Assembly (NCBI GenBank): GCA_022578605.1
Contig: MU394058.1
Span: forward strand, 682,001 to 746,000
Direction: 5' to 3'
Source: Camillea tinctor
Taxonomy: Eukaryota > Ascomycota > Sordariomycetes > Xylariales > Xylariaceae
Length of the DNA stretch: 64,000 nucleotides
Numbering within the stretch: the first letter of the stretch is position 1; the number at the start of each line of letters is the position of its first letter. The notes under the pieces were generated by a model that was not told the origin of the DNA, searched no databases, and saw only the letters and a list, made by a program, of their open reading frames with translations. Below are positions 12,026 through 23,848 of this stretch, piece after piece. The position numbers were made by a program, and so were the translations under genes.

Positions 12026-15000
12026 ACTGAGAGTCCCAGATGTAAAGGGTGTGTTGGAACTATGGTAGATTTCTATACCTTGCGGCAGGCGTCAACGGTA
12101 TTTTGGGATAGCTACGAACCTGCTTAGTTTCATGATCTGTCACGACTTTTGATATAGCTTTGTCTTACTTCTTGATTATAGTATATGTAAACTTCACATA
12201 TCATAGTTCATTCGTCCAGGTGACATCATAATTATCTTGTATTACGAATTTTTGATGATAGTCTATCTACTTTAAGCAAGGAGTCCCTTGTATGCCTGTA
12301 AGACTTTGTCTTCATCTAGTAAATACCCCCTGGATGTTCGCACGTATAAAATCTCGTTACCACACATTACGTCTTAAGCTAACTAACTTTTAAAAGTGGT
12401 AAAAGTCTTATCATGTGATTTTTACATATTTTTATTTTATTTTAACCATCACATGAACATTTTTGTTAAAATTCTTCCTAGGGAGGAAAACCCGGTCTCT
12501 GATGTAAGTCTTAAAACTTTTCTCGCTGTGTATTTCAATGCCTTTGTTAAAAGAAGATATCCTAAGATAATAATGTATTGTTTTTCTTTTTTTTCTTAGA
12601 CTGGAAAGAAGAAGCGCCGACCCCCAAAACCTTGCCCCCAAACCCAAAATCGACATATATACTGGACGAGACATGTATGCTGAACAATCTAAATTAACAT
12701 GCCTTCCATATTTCCCCATTCCCAATTTCTATCAAAGAACCCAACCAATCCAGATACATAAAATGATAAAATAAAGTGGTCTCTTTGTCTTTGCTAGAGA
12801 ACAGTTCGTAAGAATCGTTATTGACTGAGTTGGCGTCTGTTTTCCTATGGAAAAAGGTCGGTATAATAAACGAGTGAGCGGAGTTCATTTTTCGGCATAT
12901 TCGAGCGAAGTCCATCTTGCAGCTCACTATCCTAAGCTAAATCCTAGGGAGGTAGAGAATGTTCTGGCGCTATAACCTCCGTGGGCGTGAACTGAACCGG
13001 CTGGAAGCATGGCATCTCCTAGGCCTATTGGTACTTCCACAAGTAGGGCACGGTGAACCAGGTTGAGGTGCTCTAGGGGCGATGATAATGGGCAAAAGCA
13101 CATATTGGATTGGGCTAGGGCCACAGTATTGTACTTTTAAGCTAGAGGTTAACAATACCACCAACATACGGTTTCGGGTCACTAAATAACCTGAAGTAGG
13201 TCACCAACCTGGGCCTTGGTTGTGGTCTCCAGGCAATGCCATTTTGGAGGTGATATTCGGGCAGCCTGAGCCAAGTAGAAAACGAACTGGGGAATGGTTG
13301 AAGCGTAATATGTCGATAGCAGTAGAGTTATTGATAATACTAACTCGGGGATACAGCCGAACATGTGTTTGGTAAGAAAGGAGGTCAGAGACGAGCTAGA
13401 AGCAGGAGATCGATTTAAGAAGCTCTGGAGAAGGCATTTATATATCACCCACCGTATCCCGGAAGGAATCACACGAAGTCATACAGGGCTCCGTGTTTTC
13501 GATCAAACTGCATGGATTTTTTTTCTCTTGATTGTTGTAACTTGGTGCATATGATTGAACCGATTCTGGTCAGCCGCAGGGTGCCTAGGGGCGAAGTCCT
13601 ACCTTGGGATATGCAGCCCTGATTACAACGTCTACTTATTCCGGCGAGCAATCGGCTGTCACACGACATTGCGCTAAATCGCTCGCCGGACCCACCATTC
13701 TAAATCAGCAAACAAACCAACCAATCCTATGTAGAAATTTCAGTCAACTGCCTATTATGTAGAAATATTCCATCCTTATTGGCTGGCATAATTAGCAAAG
13801 CTCCAATCTAAGACCGCCCCAGCCCTCCTACTTCGTGCCTCCTTAGTTTTCCGATCGTGTCACAACCTACCCGTGTATGATTTTCACCTGCATCTAGTCC
13901 CGGCGAGAATTTAAGAACACACTTATTACTTGATCTATTCACTGAAGTGTCTGATTTGAGAGTTTTCTGTAAGTCATATTGTCCTACAACGGCCTTGTCC
14001 TTTCGCATTACACGTTACAGTCATACTATTCCATGAGATCTTCCAGACCCACTTTTAGAAAAAATATATTTTCGTGCACACGAAACCCTTTCCTTTTCTT
14101 TCCCAATAAATGATAAGCTCGTAGGAATACGCAATCCCTCACATCAGAGGAGGTTTGGGTCTTATTTCACCGGCTGAATGATATGTAACTAATATGAAAA
14201 TGCCTGATCATCGTAGAAAGACTTCGCGAGGTAAGTAGACTTTTAAGAAAGTCTGATATTGACGCCACAGAATCACGAACGACGTCTCATATCCCTCTCC
14301 CCATTCGATATCCCGCATCATACGAGCCGCGCAAAAACGACGGACACAGGTGCATCCTCCCAAGCAAGGGGAAGTGTCGTAGGAAAGGATTTCCAAGGCA
14401 TCATCACTGCAACGTAAGGGGGTGGCGTCGCATTTCGCGATACTTGATGACGGGTCCCAATCATACAATTATTCAACTGACACCGGTCTCGCCGGATAAT
14501 TGACATTCATGATGACGAGCTCATGGATAGTTCCATGTAAAATAGGTTGACTAGTAGCTAGATGATGCAGTCCTAGGCGAGACATACTCGTGAGAAATTC
14601 ATTAGTCTAAAGTGTACTTGTGTAAGCAACTTTTGATATAACACAAGAGTCGTAATAAGCAAACATGTTGATAATAGCCGGAAAGAAACCTGTTAGATCC
14701 TAAACATGTAGTTACCACGAAGGACATTGCTATGAGAATAACAAGAGTGCACAACTAGTACACGGCCCCCTTCTCGTGCACTGTGACATTCTATAAGTGA
14801 GACTTGCATAAATTAGCAGCCTATCAGAAACCGGACCTGGGCTTGTCAGCATTTCACCGGCGAAATTTTATGTGAAAATTCTAAATAGAGTCATTGAAAC
14901 TCCCCGAATAACTGGTCGGTGATTGAGAACCTCCAGTGAATCTCCAGTGACGTTTTTGTCGCAGCTTACAAGGAAGCGGGGCAAAGAAGCTGTAGTGCGA

Positions 15001-15965
15001 GGAGTTGAATCAGTGGGAGAGCCTGGGCATGAGACTTAAGAAGCATCCCCGCAATCCCGCAATGGACAACATTTTAAGCAGAGCCGAGCCGATATTACCA
15101 AACCTAATGATCACGTACAAGCCATTATCCTGGATTCGAAAAGGCTTATTAGAAATTAGGTAGTTAGTTTGAACGGAAACTGGTAAACAAACATATACAA
15201 TCGGTAAACGAATGTCAGGTATAGTTGCTACCATGCTATCTCATTATAGCCAGCATCGTACCGGCGGGCACCAAAAGATAATACCACATAATGCCGGGTC
15301 CTTCCTCCGCACAGGGACAATGAATATTCCTCCAATGCGCACATGAGGCCATATCTAAAAACCATATAGACTTCAAGTCGCTCTCCTCTTATTATTACTT
15401 CGTATCGCCATCACCATGGTGTATAGCAGAACTTACCATCACGAGAGCCCCCCTTCCCTTCGTCGTTACATCGTGTGGACCATTCTCAACCTGGAAAGTC
15501 CGCGATAACACTAATGACCACAACCGGTAATAAGAACGAGCGCTTACGTATTCTACCATCAGTCGAGCGGGTAGATATAGATACTATCTTCTCCTTCCGC
15601 AATGGGGCAGATCCCGGTTTATATTAACCCGATGTGCCCAGGACGGAATTCAGGAACTCGATACCACTGCGCTTTTGGGGGTGACAGGCCCCCGGTCGTG
15701 TTTTATGTTAACCAAAGCTTGTTTTCTAGATATCGCAGACCGGGGGGTCGTAGCGGGGAGAGACGTTCATAGCTGTAAAAGTTAAGACCAGGTGGTAGGT
15801 ATAAGAACATGTTATTTATCCGGATAGCACCACCAGTATTTGGCTTTCTCTTTTCTGTTCTCCGACCTTGACCCTCTCTCCCTCTCTCTCTCTCTTTTCC
15901 GTACCTCATTTGTAGAATAAGGCATAAAAGAGGAAGGAGAAAGTCCTGTCGATCCCACCGAAGTG
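12026..15965. other. Gene-poor AT-rich region
   Basis: No coding region with a recognisable domain or coherent splicing. Frames at 12.9-13.6 kb on both strands are broken by stops. A CT-repeat tract lies just upstream of the secreted-protein gene (about 15872-15898), within its promoter. Confidence 0.55.
13640..13690. repeat. Perfect 10-bp inverted repeat, hairpin
   Basis: TCCGGCGAGC at 13640-13649 is mirrored exactly by GCTCGCCGGA at 13681-13690, separated by 31 bases. The arms are much more GC-rich than the surroundings. It could be a small foldback element remnant or a regulatory hairpin; no flanking duplication is evident. Confidence 0.5.
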
Positions 15966-16963
15966 ATGTTTTCGCCCGCCGCGTTCCTCCTCGTGCCGCT
16001 CTTGGCCTTCGCGGGCCAAGCCTCGGCAGCTACATGGTACTTCCTGCGGTACTACCCGGCGTCGGGGCAGAAGTTCACGTCCTTCTCGGGCGTGATGAGC
16101 ATCCCGAAGCTACCGCAAGCCGGGACCGTGAGTCTCTCCCCTGCCCCTTATAAACACATGCCCTACACCACTCTCCTCTGCCAAAGACCTACCCATCGCT
16201 CACACTAATAATAAAAAAACCCCTTTGTCTTATTAGTACTACCTCTGGCCGGGCCTGCAGCCCACAGACAACAGCGGCGTGTACCAGAACGTGCTGGACG
16301 GGCGGAGCGGGACGTGGTGGATCGGGTCCGGGTGGTGCTGCTCGAACCCGAGCCTGCCGTGGGGCAGCGGGTTCAACACGTACCAGGGCGAGAAGGTGGC
16401 GTTCAGCAACACGCTCGGCGGGTCGGCGTGGACGTCAACCCTGACGCGCCAGGCCACCGGGGATACGGTCACGAACTCCTTTGCGCTGAGTAGGAACCGC
16501 CCAGCTTCTAGCATCCCTCCGGGTGTACAGTAGTTAACATGTCCATCGTGCAGCGGATAAGTCGTTCAACCAGGCGCTTTTCGCTATCGAGCTGTAAGCA
16601 AGCATCGTCCCTTTCCGCTGTATTGGGGGAGCCACAAACTGACTTGTCCCTCAGTACCGGTGTGAGCTGGGATTTCGGCCCGCTCGAGTTCACCGATGTC
16701 GTGATTGTGAGTCTATATGTAGTTCCCAGTTCTCTCGTATACGGGGCATACTTAGGAGTTAGAGTAGCACGTAGGATTTCTCTGAAGACTAATCGTATAA
16801 ATGACAGACCAGCACTGGTAGCAGCGACTCGAGCTGGTGCGACAGCAGCCCCGAGAACTACAACAGCGCATCCGTATATTCGATCACCGGCGTGAAAGCC
16901 AGCGTGAGCGGCACCACGGTGACGTGCACTATCGACTCTGTGATTCTCGAATCGCCCGCTTAG
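15966..16963 (+). CDS. Small secreted protein, possibly eqolisin-like fold
   Basis: Five exons (15966-16127, 16237-16489, 16554-16593, 16655-16706, 16808-16963) join to exactly 220 residues. Residues 1-21 form a clear signal peptide (hydrophobic core, AQASA-like cleavage region). The mature part is rich in aromatic, Gly, Ser and Thr residues and has four Cys (88, 89, 180, 209), fitting an extracellular beta-sandwich with two disulfides. No membrane anchor follows. The segment order resembles peptidase family G1 (eqolisins): a WPGLQP stretch followed by Gln71, a GSGWCC stretch, then Glu151 in FAIEL before WDFGPLEF. Eqolisins use a Gln/Glu pair, so this is suggestive only, and a non-enzymatic lectin-like or cell-wall protein is equally possible. 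The in-frame GTG three bases upstream was not used as start. Confidence 0.7.
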
Positions 16964-18927
16964 CTGCAGATGGTGTGAGATAGAATGAAACTATTCTCAT
17001 TCTCAAAGGATGTCTCGGTTGGTATTTTCGAGTATTACTACTTCTGTCCAAAATTAAGTTACCTACACAAGTACTATGATGAACTTATATCAACAGACCT
17101 TGACGGGAAAGTTGGAGGCTTAGATAATATCCATGGATCACCATCAAGCTCCTGTATATACAATCAAACCTATTCATCGTTTATATAACTCGTCTAATAA
17201 TAGCTGTATTATCTATTCACATACTCCCTAATCCATTGTGCTGATTTTAATTCCCTTTATTAGCTAGAGGCATAGGTAATGAAATCTACTAACCTGATCA
17301 ACTATACATAGTAGAACGCGTGTACTTGCTGAGGGTCGAGTTGAATTTGATATTTGTCTGCTCTATAATAAATACATACCTACCTAGGTACTTAGTAGTC
17401 TAGGTAGTGGATGCCCAACTTCACGATATGTAAGTACAATCTTATTGCCCTTTAGTATTTTTGTTAGAATCAAAATAGGGGGTATTGGCAGGCTCTCTCT
17501 TAATATGTAAAAAGAACTCAAGTAAGTGCATGAGACTTTACAGTGGATTTGTTGATGTATATACATCAATATGTGCCATTGCACTTTTAACCCTATGGAG
17601 TTTCAGGTGGTGGATCTGAGTTGTTATATAGAGTTCCCGAGAGGGAAATTCCGTATAGTCGTCATGGCTGACGACGGATGCGATTTGTGGGGTAGTGGAT
17701 TTTTATAGGTTCTGGGTCCACGATTTGCTGGAGACTGAAGTAGGATCGACAGTCCGTGTGGCGGCTTTGACAAGAAGAGAAGAAGGGTGGAACCAATTCG
17801 GGTTATTGTATGGCTATGTAGTGTCTGTGTAATTGGTTTATTGGGGGTTTCACAGGCGGTCAATATTAAATTTACGAGTATAGGATTGTAAAGGTTGAAA
17901 AAAAAAAGGGATATCAATAGTTTGGGTAGGGTAATCAATTGTATTATAAATGGTTCGATGGGGAGAAGGGAAAAAGGGAAGTGGAAAGATCAAAATAGGT
18001 AATTAAGCGCGCGCGCACGCAAATAAAGAGAGGCACGAGGAATCAGACGAAGGAATGGAATGTATGGATGACAGTACATACTATACGCTACTTACATGTA
18101 TGGCACAGTAAGTATTGAATTAAAAGCTAAAGATGAAGGGATGACCTGGATGGCGCGGCGTGTGTGCCAATCAAAGCTAATTTCGAGTGTCTTGAGGCAG
18201 TGCTTTCTCAATGCCATATTACAGTAAGGAAAGTGTCGCCAGTGTCTTTACTGTAGTAAGTACCTAACCTAGGGTAGTACACACACTTATGTACTCCGTA
18301 CATATGTAATATTCCTTGCTTAGGCGGTTGCCTTGCATTTGCTCATCAGTTGATCGGTCACTCAATCAATTAATTCAATCCGTCCATTCCTTTCTCCAAC
18401 TCTTCCTCTTCCATTTTACCTTTTTTATTCTCTCTCCTACTCTAAACTTCCCTCTCCTCATCTTACTTCGTTTTTTTCTTTCATCTTTCCTTTTTAGAGT
18501 TCATCAAGAGAGAGAAAAAAAAGCATTTTCTTCTTTTGATTTTTCGCAGGCGAAAACTAACATAAAAAGAAAAAAAAGGAAGGGAAGAAAAAAAAGAAGA
18601 AGAAAGAGACGAAAGGGAAGTTTTTAAGAGAGAAGGGTAAAAAGGGCAGACAGGAAGAGAGAGAGAGAGGCAGACAGCAAATAACCTTAATGGTGGTCCT
18701 ATTTCGATCGATTCCATCTGCCAAAAATCTTGTAACCAGTTCGATCGCACAGATCTTCCTTATCGGAATCAACCTGTCGTCATCGATTCGAAAGTTCTAG
18801 TGGCTACTTCCTGTACAATTGACATTCAAACTTCGATATCCGAGCCAAGCCATCGGTAACTTTCACACCAAACCATCCTTGAGGTCTTAGCTACCACCAC
18901 CGTCACTCTATTCCATCTCTTTCCAAC
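16964..18927. other. Intergenic region with long polypurine tract
   Basis: No supportable gene. A short alternating GC run sits near 18007-18015. A pyrimidine-rich stretch (about 18385-18490) is followed by a long purine-rich stretch (about 18565-18675). Frames across it code only Lys/Arg or Phe/Ser runs and were not accepted. The right part is the promoter region of the Mpv17-family gene. Confidence 0.55.
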
Positions 18928-19232
18928 ATGACTTGGGAACTCACCCGCCGCCGATTCGCTCGGGCGGTCAATAGCAAATTTATCTTCGATCGAGTTGTAT
19001 GTCCCATCCTCAAATGAACCCTGCAGCTACCTATCCATTCATTCGCTGTTGAATTCCAGTCATTATTGTCGCCAACCCACCGATCTAATCTAGTTTCCTA
19101 CATATTATTTTATTTGCTTTCTTACCTATGTTTATATACATATCAGACCACACAACATAAACCTTACTGATTCGAACCTGCTTCTAATTATTATCACAGC
19201 CTCTTCTCCATGCCGTTATCTTCTTTATCGAG

Positions 19233-20110
19233 ATGGCTATCGTTGCTCGCCTGGTCACTAGGTTTAATGCCTATTACGATGAACGGCCTGGTACGTCCAC
19301 TCCATATCCCACTTCATATCCCCTGGATCACACCCCATGCGACATGCATCCATACTGACAACAACTGTGCATCTACAGTACTCACCATGATGGTGACGAA
19401 CGCCGTTCTCGGTGGCATCGCCGACACCGTTGCCCAAACCATTACCTCTGTCCGGCAGCGGGCGCTCCGGAAGCCCGGCGGCATTACGAAAGACGACCCC
19501 ATAGCGATCGAGATCCACGAGCTGGACCGCAAGAACCCTTATTACGAGAGGGATCTCATTCCCGAATCCAAGTCGCTCCCGCCGCCCTTCGACTTCGAAC
19601 GGCTGACGAGGTTTATGGCATATGGTTTCGGCATGGCCCCCGTGCAGTTCAAGTGGTTCAGTTTTCTGTCGCGGGCGTTCCCCATCACCAAGGCCAGCGC
19701 CTTCGCGCCCGCTATGAAACGAGTGGCGTTCGATCAGCTCATCTTTGCGCCATTCGGTATTGCGTGTTTCTTCACCGTCATGACCATCGCAGAGGGAGGC
19801 GGTCGTAGGGCAGTCACACACAAGCTCAGGGATATGTACATCCCGACGCTCAAGGCGAACTTTATGGTCTGGCCGGCCGTGCAGATCATCAACTTTCGGC
19901 TGATGCCCGTTCAGTTCCAGCTGGTGAGTTTACCCCGCGGATGGATTAGCTGAAGCGCAATTTGGTACTATATGATACTAACTAGAAATCCAACAGCCTT
20001 TTGTGTCTACTATTGGTATTGCCTGGACTGCTTATCTCTCTCTCAGCAACGCTTCAGAGGAGCCTGAACAGAAGCCGGCTCCCCGTTCTCCTAGTGACAT
20101 CCACCTATAA
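19233..20110 (+). CDS. Mpv17/PMP22 family membrane protein
   Basis: Three exons (19233-19290, 19379-19923, 19997-20110) give 238 residues. The N-terminus has the family pattern ending YDERPVLTMMVTN-AVLGGIADTVAQT, and the C-terminal part carries the diagnostic WPAVQIINF...P signature followed by a hydrophobic AWTAYLS segment. Members are small multi-span proteins of the mitochondrial inner membrane or peroxisome (Mpv17, Sym1, PMP22). An insertion of about 50 charged residues lies between the first and second hydrophobic parts. An upstream ATG exon at 18928-18996 could be spliced in frame (donor GTATGT at 18997, acceptor at 19199), adding 34 residues. I prefer the ATG at 19233 because the family usually starts there, but the longer form cannot be excluded. 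Exact compartment is not predictable from the sequence alone. Confidence 0.85.
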
Positions 20111-20810
20111 CATTTTCGTATATGTTTATCGTAACCTATATGATTATCCGCTGGCATAACCTTTGTCATGTATTTTTTTTACATTTTTTTTATTACTTTG
20201 CGTAACTGTTTTAGAGTCCCGGGATAGGGGAAACTCTGGCGTCTAGGGGACATCATTACAATCTGGGCGCGACATTCATCGGCCAAGGTCGACATGAATA
20301 GAGGCATGGCGTTATTTCACGTTCTTTAACGAAAAATTGGCTCGAATAGCTTAAACGCAGCAGTTTCATATAAAACTCTGCCTGTACTTAAGGAAATCAG
20401 ATGCATTATGCGCGCATATACGCTAACGGCGGACCCCCGCTGCCCAGAGAGATGACATTGGTGATTGTTTGTGCTATGTTTTATTGGTTATGGAGAAAAC
20501 ATGCGATATGCTATGCTCCGGGTCGATGGCAAGAAAAACACTGGGACGAATCAGTGGTTGGTGTGGAATACACGAGGCCGCGGGCTGAGACGAATTATAC
20601 CCGGATGGGTCCCCTGCAGTTAAATGGCCGTATTTTACAAGCCCGAGAAAGGTGTTTTGTCGGTGATATATGTACACTGCAAGTATGGTAAGGGTACCTA
20701 TGGTAAGGCGGGTCTAACATAAGATAGTTTAAGTATCTTTTTTGCTTGACCTTTTTTCACCCCACCAAGGCTTGGCCCATAGAACTGATTGCCCCTCCAT
20801 CACAGCAGTG
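20111..20810. other. Intergenic region, no gene supported
   Basis: One 96-codon frame (20401-20691) has no recognisable domain and its composition is not convincing. It is not called. T-rich runs near 20170-20200 probably belong to the 3' end of the Mpv17-family transcript. Confidence 0.45.
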
Positions 20811-20842
20811 CTTTCTCCCCCTCCCCCTCCCCCTCCCCCTTA
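20811..20842 (+). promoter_or_regulatory. C-rich pyrimidine tract upstream of pgk
   Basis: Repeated CTCCCC units about 310-340 bases before the pgk start codon. CT-rich tracts are common in promoters of highly expressed glycolytic genes of filamentous fungi. The complementary strand carries four G runs separated by single A residues and could form a quadruplex. Confidence 0.5.
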
Positions 20843-21151
20843 CCCCTACCTAGTATGTACCTCCGGTTACCATGTACTACTACCTATAACCTACCTACCC
20901 CTACCTAAACCTATTACTTATATCTATCAACTTTGCTATCTCAACATTGCGTGTTTTTCTACCCTTTATCATATCACACCACCACAATACGATACAACTC
21001 GGTAGGTAGTTATACCAATCCTCAATTCTTCAAATACCGCAATCCTCCCCTCCTTGCTTAGCTTGGTGTTTTTTCCTCCTCCATTCTATTTTTCATATCA
21101 ACTGACCAGACCAGGACTTCCTGCGGTTTACAGACTGAAAAATCCGTAATC

Positions 21152-22635
21152 ATGTCTCTCTCCAGCAAGCTCTCCATCACCGACTGTGACCTCAAGGGCA
21201 AACGGGTGCTTATCCGGGTAGGTTAAGACTTATTTCTATTCTTCTATCATTCTCTTCTTTATTTATATTTATATATATATTCTACCTTATATTCTACATC
21301 TCGAACTAGTGCTAACTGAGGACGGTATCCAGGTCGACTTCAACGTCCCTCTCGACGCGGACAAGAAAGTTACCAACAACCAGCGTATCGCCGGTGCCAT
21401 CCCCACCATCAAATATGCCATTGAGAATGGCGCCAAGGCCGTGATCCTCATGTCTCACCTGGGCCGTCCTGACGGCAAGGTCAACCCCAAGTACAGTCTC
21501 AAGCCCGTTGTCCCCGAGCTCGAGAAGCTGCTGGGCAAGAACGTTGAGTTCGCCCCCGACTGTGTCGGTCCTGAGGTCGAGGCTATCGTCTCCAAGGCCG
21601 ACAACGGCCAGGTTGTCCTGCTCGAGAACCTGCGTTTCCACGCCGAAGAGGAGGGCTCCTCCAAGGATGCTGAGGGCAAGAAGGTCAAGGCCGACAAGGC
21701 CAAGGTTGACGAGTTCCGCAAGGGCCTGACGGCTCTCGGTGATGTCTACATCAGTGAGTACATGTTTATAATTTCTCCCTTCCGTCCCCCCGCAACCCAT
21801 TCTATAATACTATGCAAGTCATCTCTTGGCATTTGTCATTCTTTGCTGATCATGTTTTCCTCCTGTAGACGATGCGTTCGGCACTGCCCACCGTGCTCAC
21901 TCCTCCATGGTCGGTGTCGACCTTCCCCAGAAGGCCGCTGGTTTCTTGATGAAGAAGGAACTGGACTACTTCGCCCAGGCCCTGGAATCGCCTAAGCGCC
22001 CCTTCCTGGCCATTCTCGGCGGTGCCAAGGTGTCCGACAAGATCCAGCTGATCGACAACTTGCTCGACAAGGTTAACAGCTTGATCATCTGCGGTGGCAT
22101 GGCCTTCACCTTCAAGAAGACCCTCTTCAACGTCAACATCGGTGATTCGCTGTTCGACGAAGCTGGATCCAAGACGGTTGGCCAGCTCCTCGAGAAGGCC
22201 AAGAAGAACGGCGTCAACGTGGTCCTGCCCGTGGACTACGTGACGGCTGACAAGTTCGATAAGGACGCGACGACGGGCAGCGCCACGGACAAGGACGGCA
22301 TCCCAGACGGCTGGATGGGGCTCGACTGCGGGCCCGAGTCGATCAAGCTGTACAAGGAGGCCATCGACTCGGCGCAGACGATCCTCTGGAACGGCCCCGC
22401 CGGCGTTTTCGAGTTCGAGAAGTTCGCCAACGGCACCAAGGCCACGCTCGACGCCTTCACCAACGCCGTCTCCCAGGGCAAGATCGGCATCATCGGCGGC
22501 GGCGACACCGCCACCGTCGCGGCCAAGTACGGCGCCGAGGACAAGTGCTCCCACGTGTCCACCGGCGGCGGTGCCTCGCTCGAGCTACTCGAGGGTAAGG
22601 CCCTGCCTGGTGTGGTCGCCCTGAGCTCGAAATGA
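21152..22635 (+). CDS. pgk1: Phosphoglycerate kinase
   Basis: Three exons (21152-21217, 21333-21753, 21869-22635) encode 417 residues, the usual length for the family. The enzyme transfers phosphate from 1,3-bisphosphoglycerate to ADP in cytosolic glycolysis and runs in reverse in gluconeogenesis. The first intron interrupts the signature between VLIR and VDFNVPLD. Also visible are SHLGRPDG (substrate-binding arginine loop), [29 protein letters not shown] in the hinge region, and the C-terminal nucleotide-binding glycine loop [13 protein letters not shown]. Codon use is strongly biased to C-ending codons, as expected for a highly expressed gene. A pyrimidine-rich promoter lies upstream. Nothing suggests loss of function. 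This is the most secure call in the window. Confidence 0.98.
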
Positions 22636-23848
22636 GGGTTAGAGAGGGCGACGGTGCGGCTTTGAGAAGAACCCATACCCGATTCATCTTGCCCGTATCT
22701 TTGCTCACCCCCAACCCCCCCTGGTCCCTCCCCCAATTCTACATAACCCGCCCCCCATTTCGAGGGGTAAAAAAAAATTGGATGGATTTTTCCCCCTTTG
22801 GTACATGGACAATGGATCGATGATTACGACTAAGAACAATGGCTTGTTAAAAAGGTGATGCTAAGGAACAGGTTCATAGTTAAAGAGAAGGAGAGGGACA
22901 AAAAAAAGAACATAGTAAATGGGCCTAGCTAGCTAGTTAGATCAGCTAAGTAGCCTTGTAGGAGCTACGGGCTATGGACTTACGGATAGACAGATGACGA
23001 GGCTTCTCGGCGGGAGGGGAAACGATAACTACGCAACTAGGTAAATGAATAAATAAATGAACAAAGCATAAAAAGGGCATCTGGAATTATTCGTCATTTC
23101 CTGATCATGATGATTGATTTTTTTTTTTTTGGCTTCAACGTCTGCATGGTTTTTCTATTGTGGTAGGTGATAGAGATGGATGTCAGTATAAACATGGAAG
23201 TGGAAGGGTGGGGGTTGGTTGTGTGTTGAAGAGACTTGGGGAGTTTGTTTATTTGATGGGGTGATGTTGGGTATAGACTATTAAAAAAATTAGGGGTCGA
23301 TAGGTAGATCTAGGTAACATGTAGGTTAGGCAGGTGTTAGGGTAGGTGGCTTGCAGGGAATGTAAGTTACGTTTGGTTCATGGTTCATCAGATATCAAAT
23401 ATGAGAAAGAGAAAAGGGGAAGGGGAGTTTCCCTCCCCCCTTCTTCCCCTTTTGTCGGTATCACGAATCAATCTGCTCCCTTCTCTCTATAATTGGGTAG
23501 AGCTTTTTAGTAAAATTTTCTCTTTTCTTTTTTGTTTCGTCTATATTGATAGCAGCAGCAGCAGCCCAGTAAAATAACTTGCCCCCCCCCCCCGCATGTT
23601 CGAAGCTCGTTCCTACTGCTCGTATGTATAGTGTATGTGTGTGTCTGTGGTATTATGTGTTGAGACGACAAGTTCACTTCTCTCCCCACTCCTTTTTTTT
23701 TATCATCTCCTTGTGTTTTTCTTTTTCTTTTCGTGTGGATGTTCAGGTACAAGTTTCGTGGCTCTTGACTAACCTTCCGTTCGCCACAGTTCCCTCTTAA
23801 CATCCCCGGCGTCCGGTGGGTAGGATCATGCGCTCGCTCGTCGCCGCT
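22636..23848. other. 3' regions between convergent pgk and SEM1
   Basis: Convergent intergenic space with no gene seen. It contains a 12-C run at 23582-23593, an AGC/GCA trinucleotide run at about 23550-23565, and several T and A homopolymers, which probably include the polyadenylation regions of both neighbours. Confidence 0.55.

Noticed and set aside
18316..18627. 103-codon plus-strand frame ending in a Lys/Arg-rich tail
   Set aside because: It is a translation of a pyrimidine tract followed by a purine tract; no domain and extreme low complexity.
20401..20691. 96-codon plus-strand frame upstream of pgk
   Set aside because: No recognisable domain, no splice context, and base composition like the flanking noncoding DNA.
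21850..22554. 234-codon minus-strand frame opposite pgk
   Set aside because: Antisense shadow of the strongly codon-biased phosphoglycerate kinase exon.
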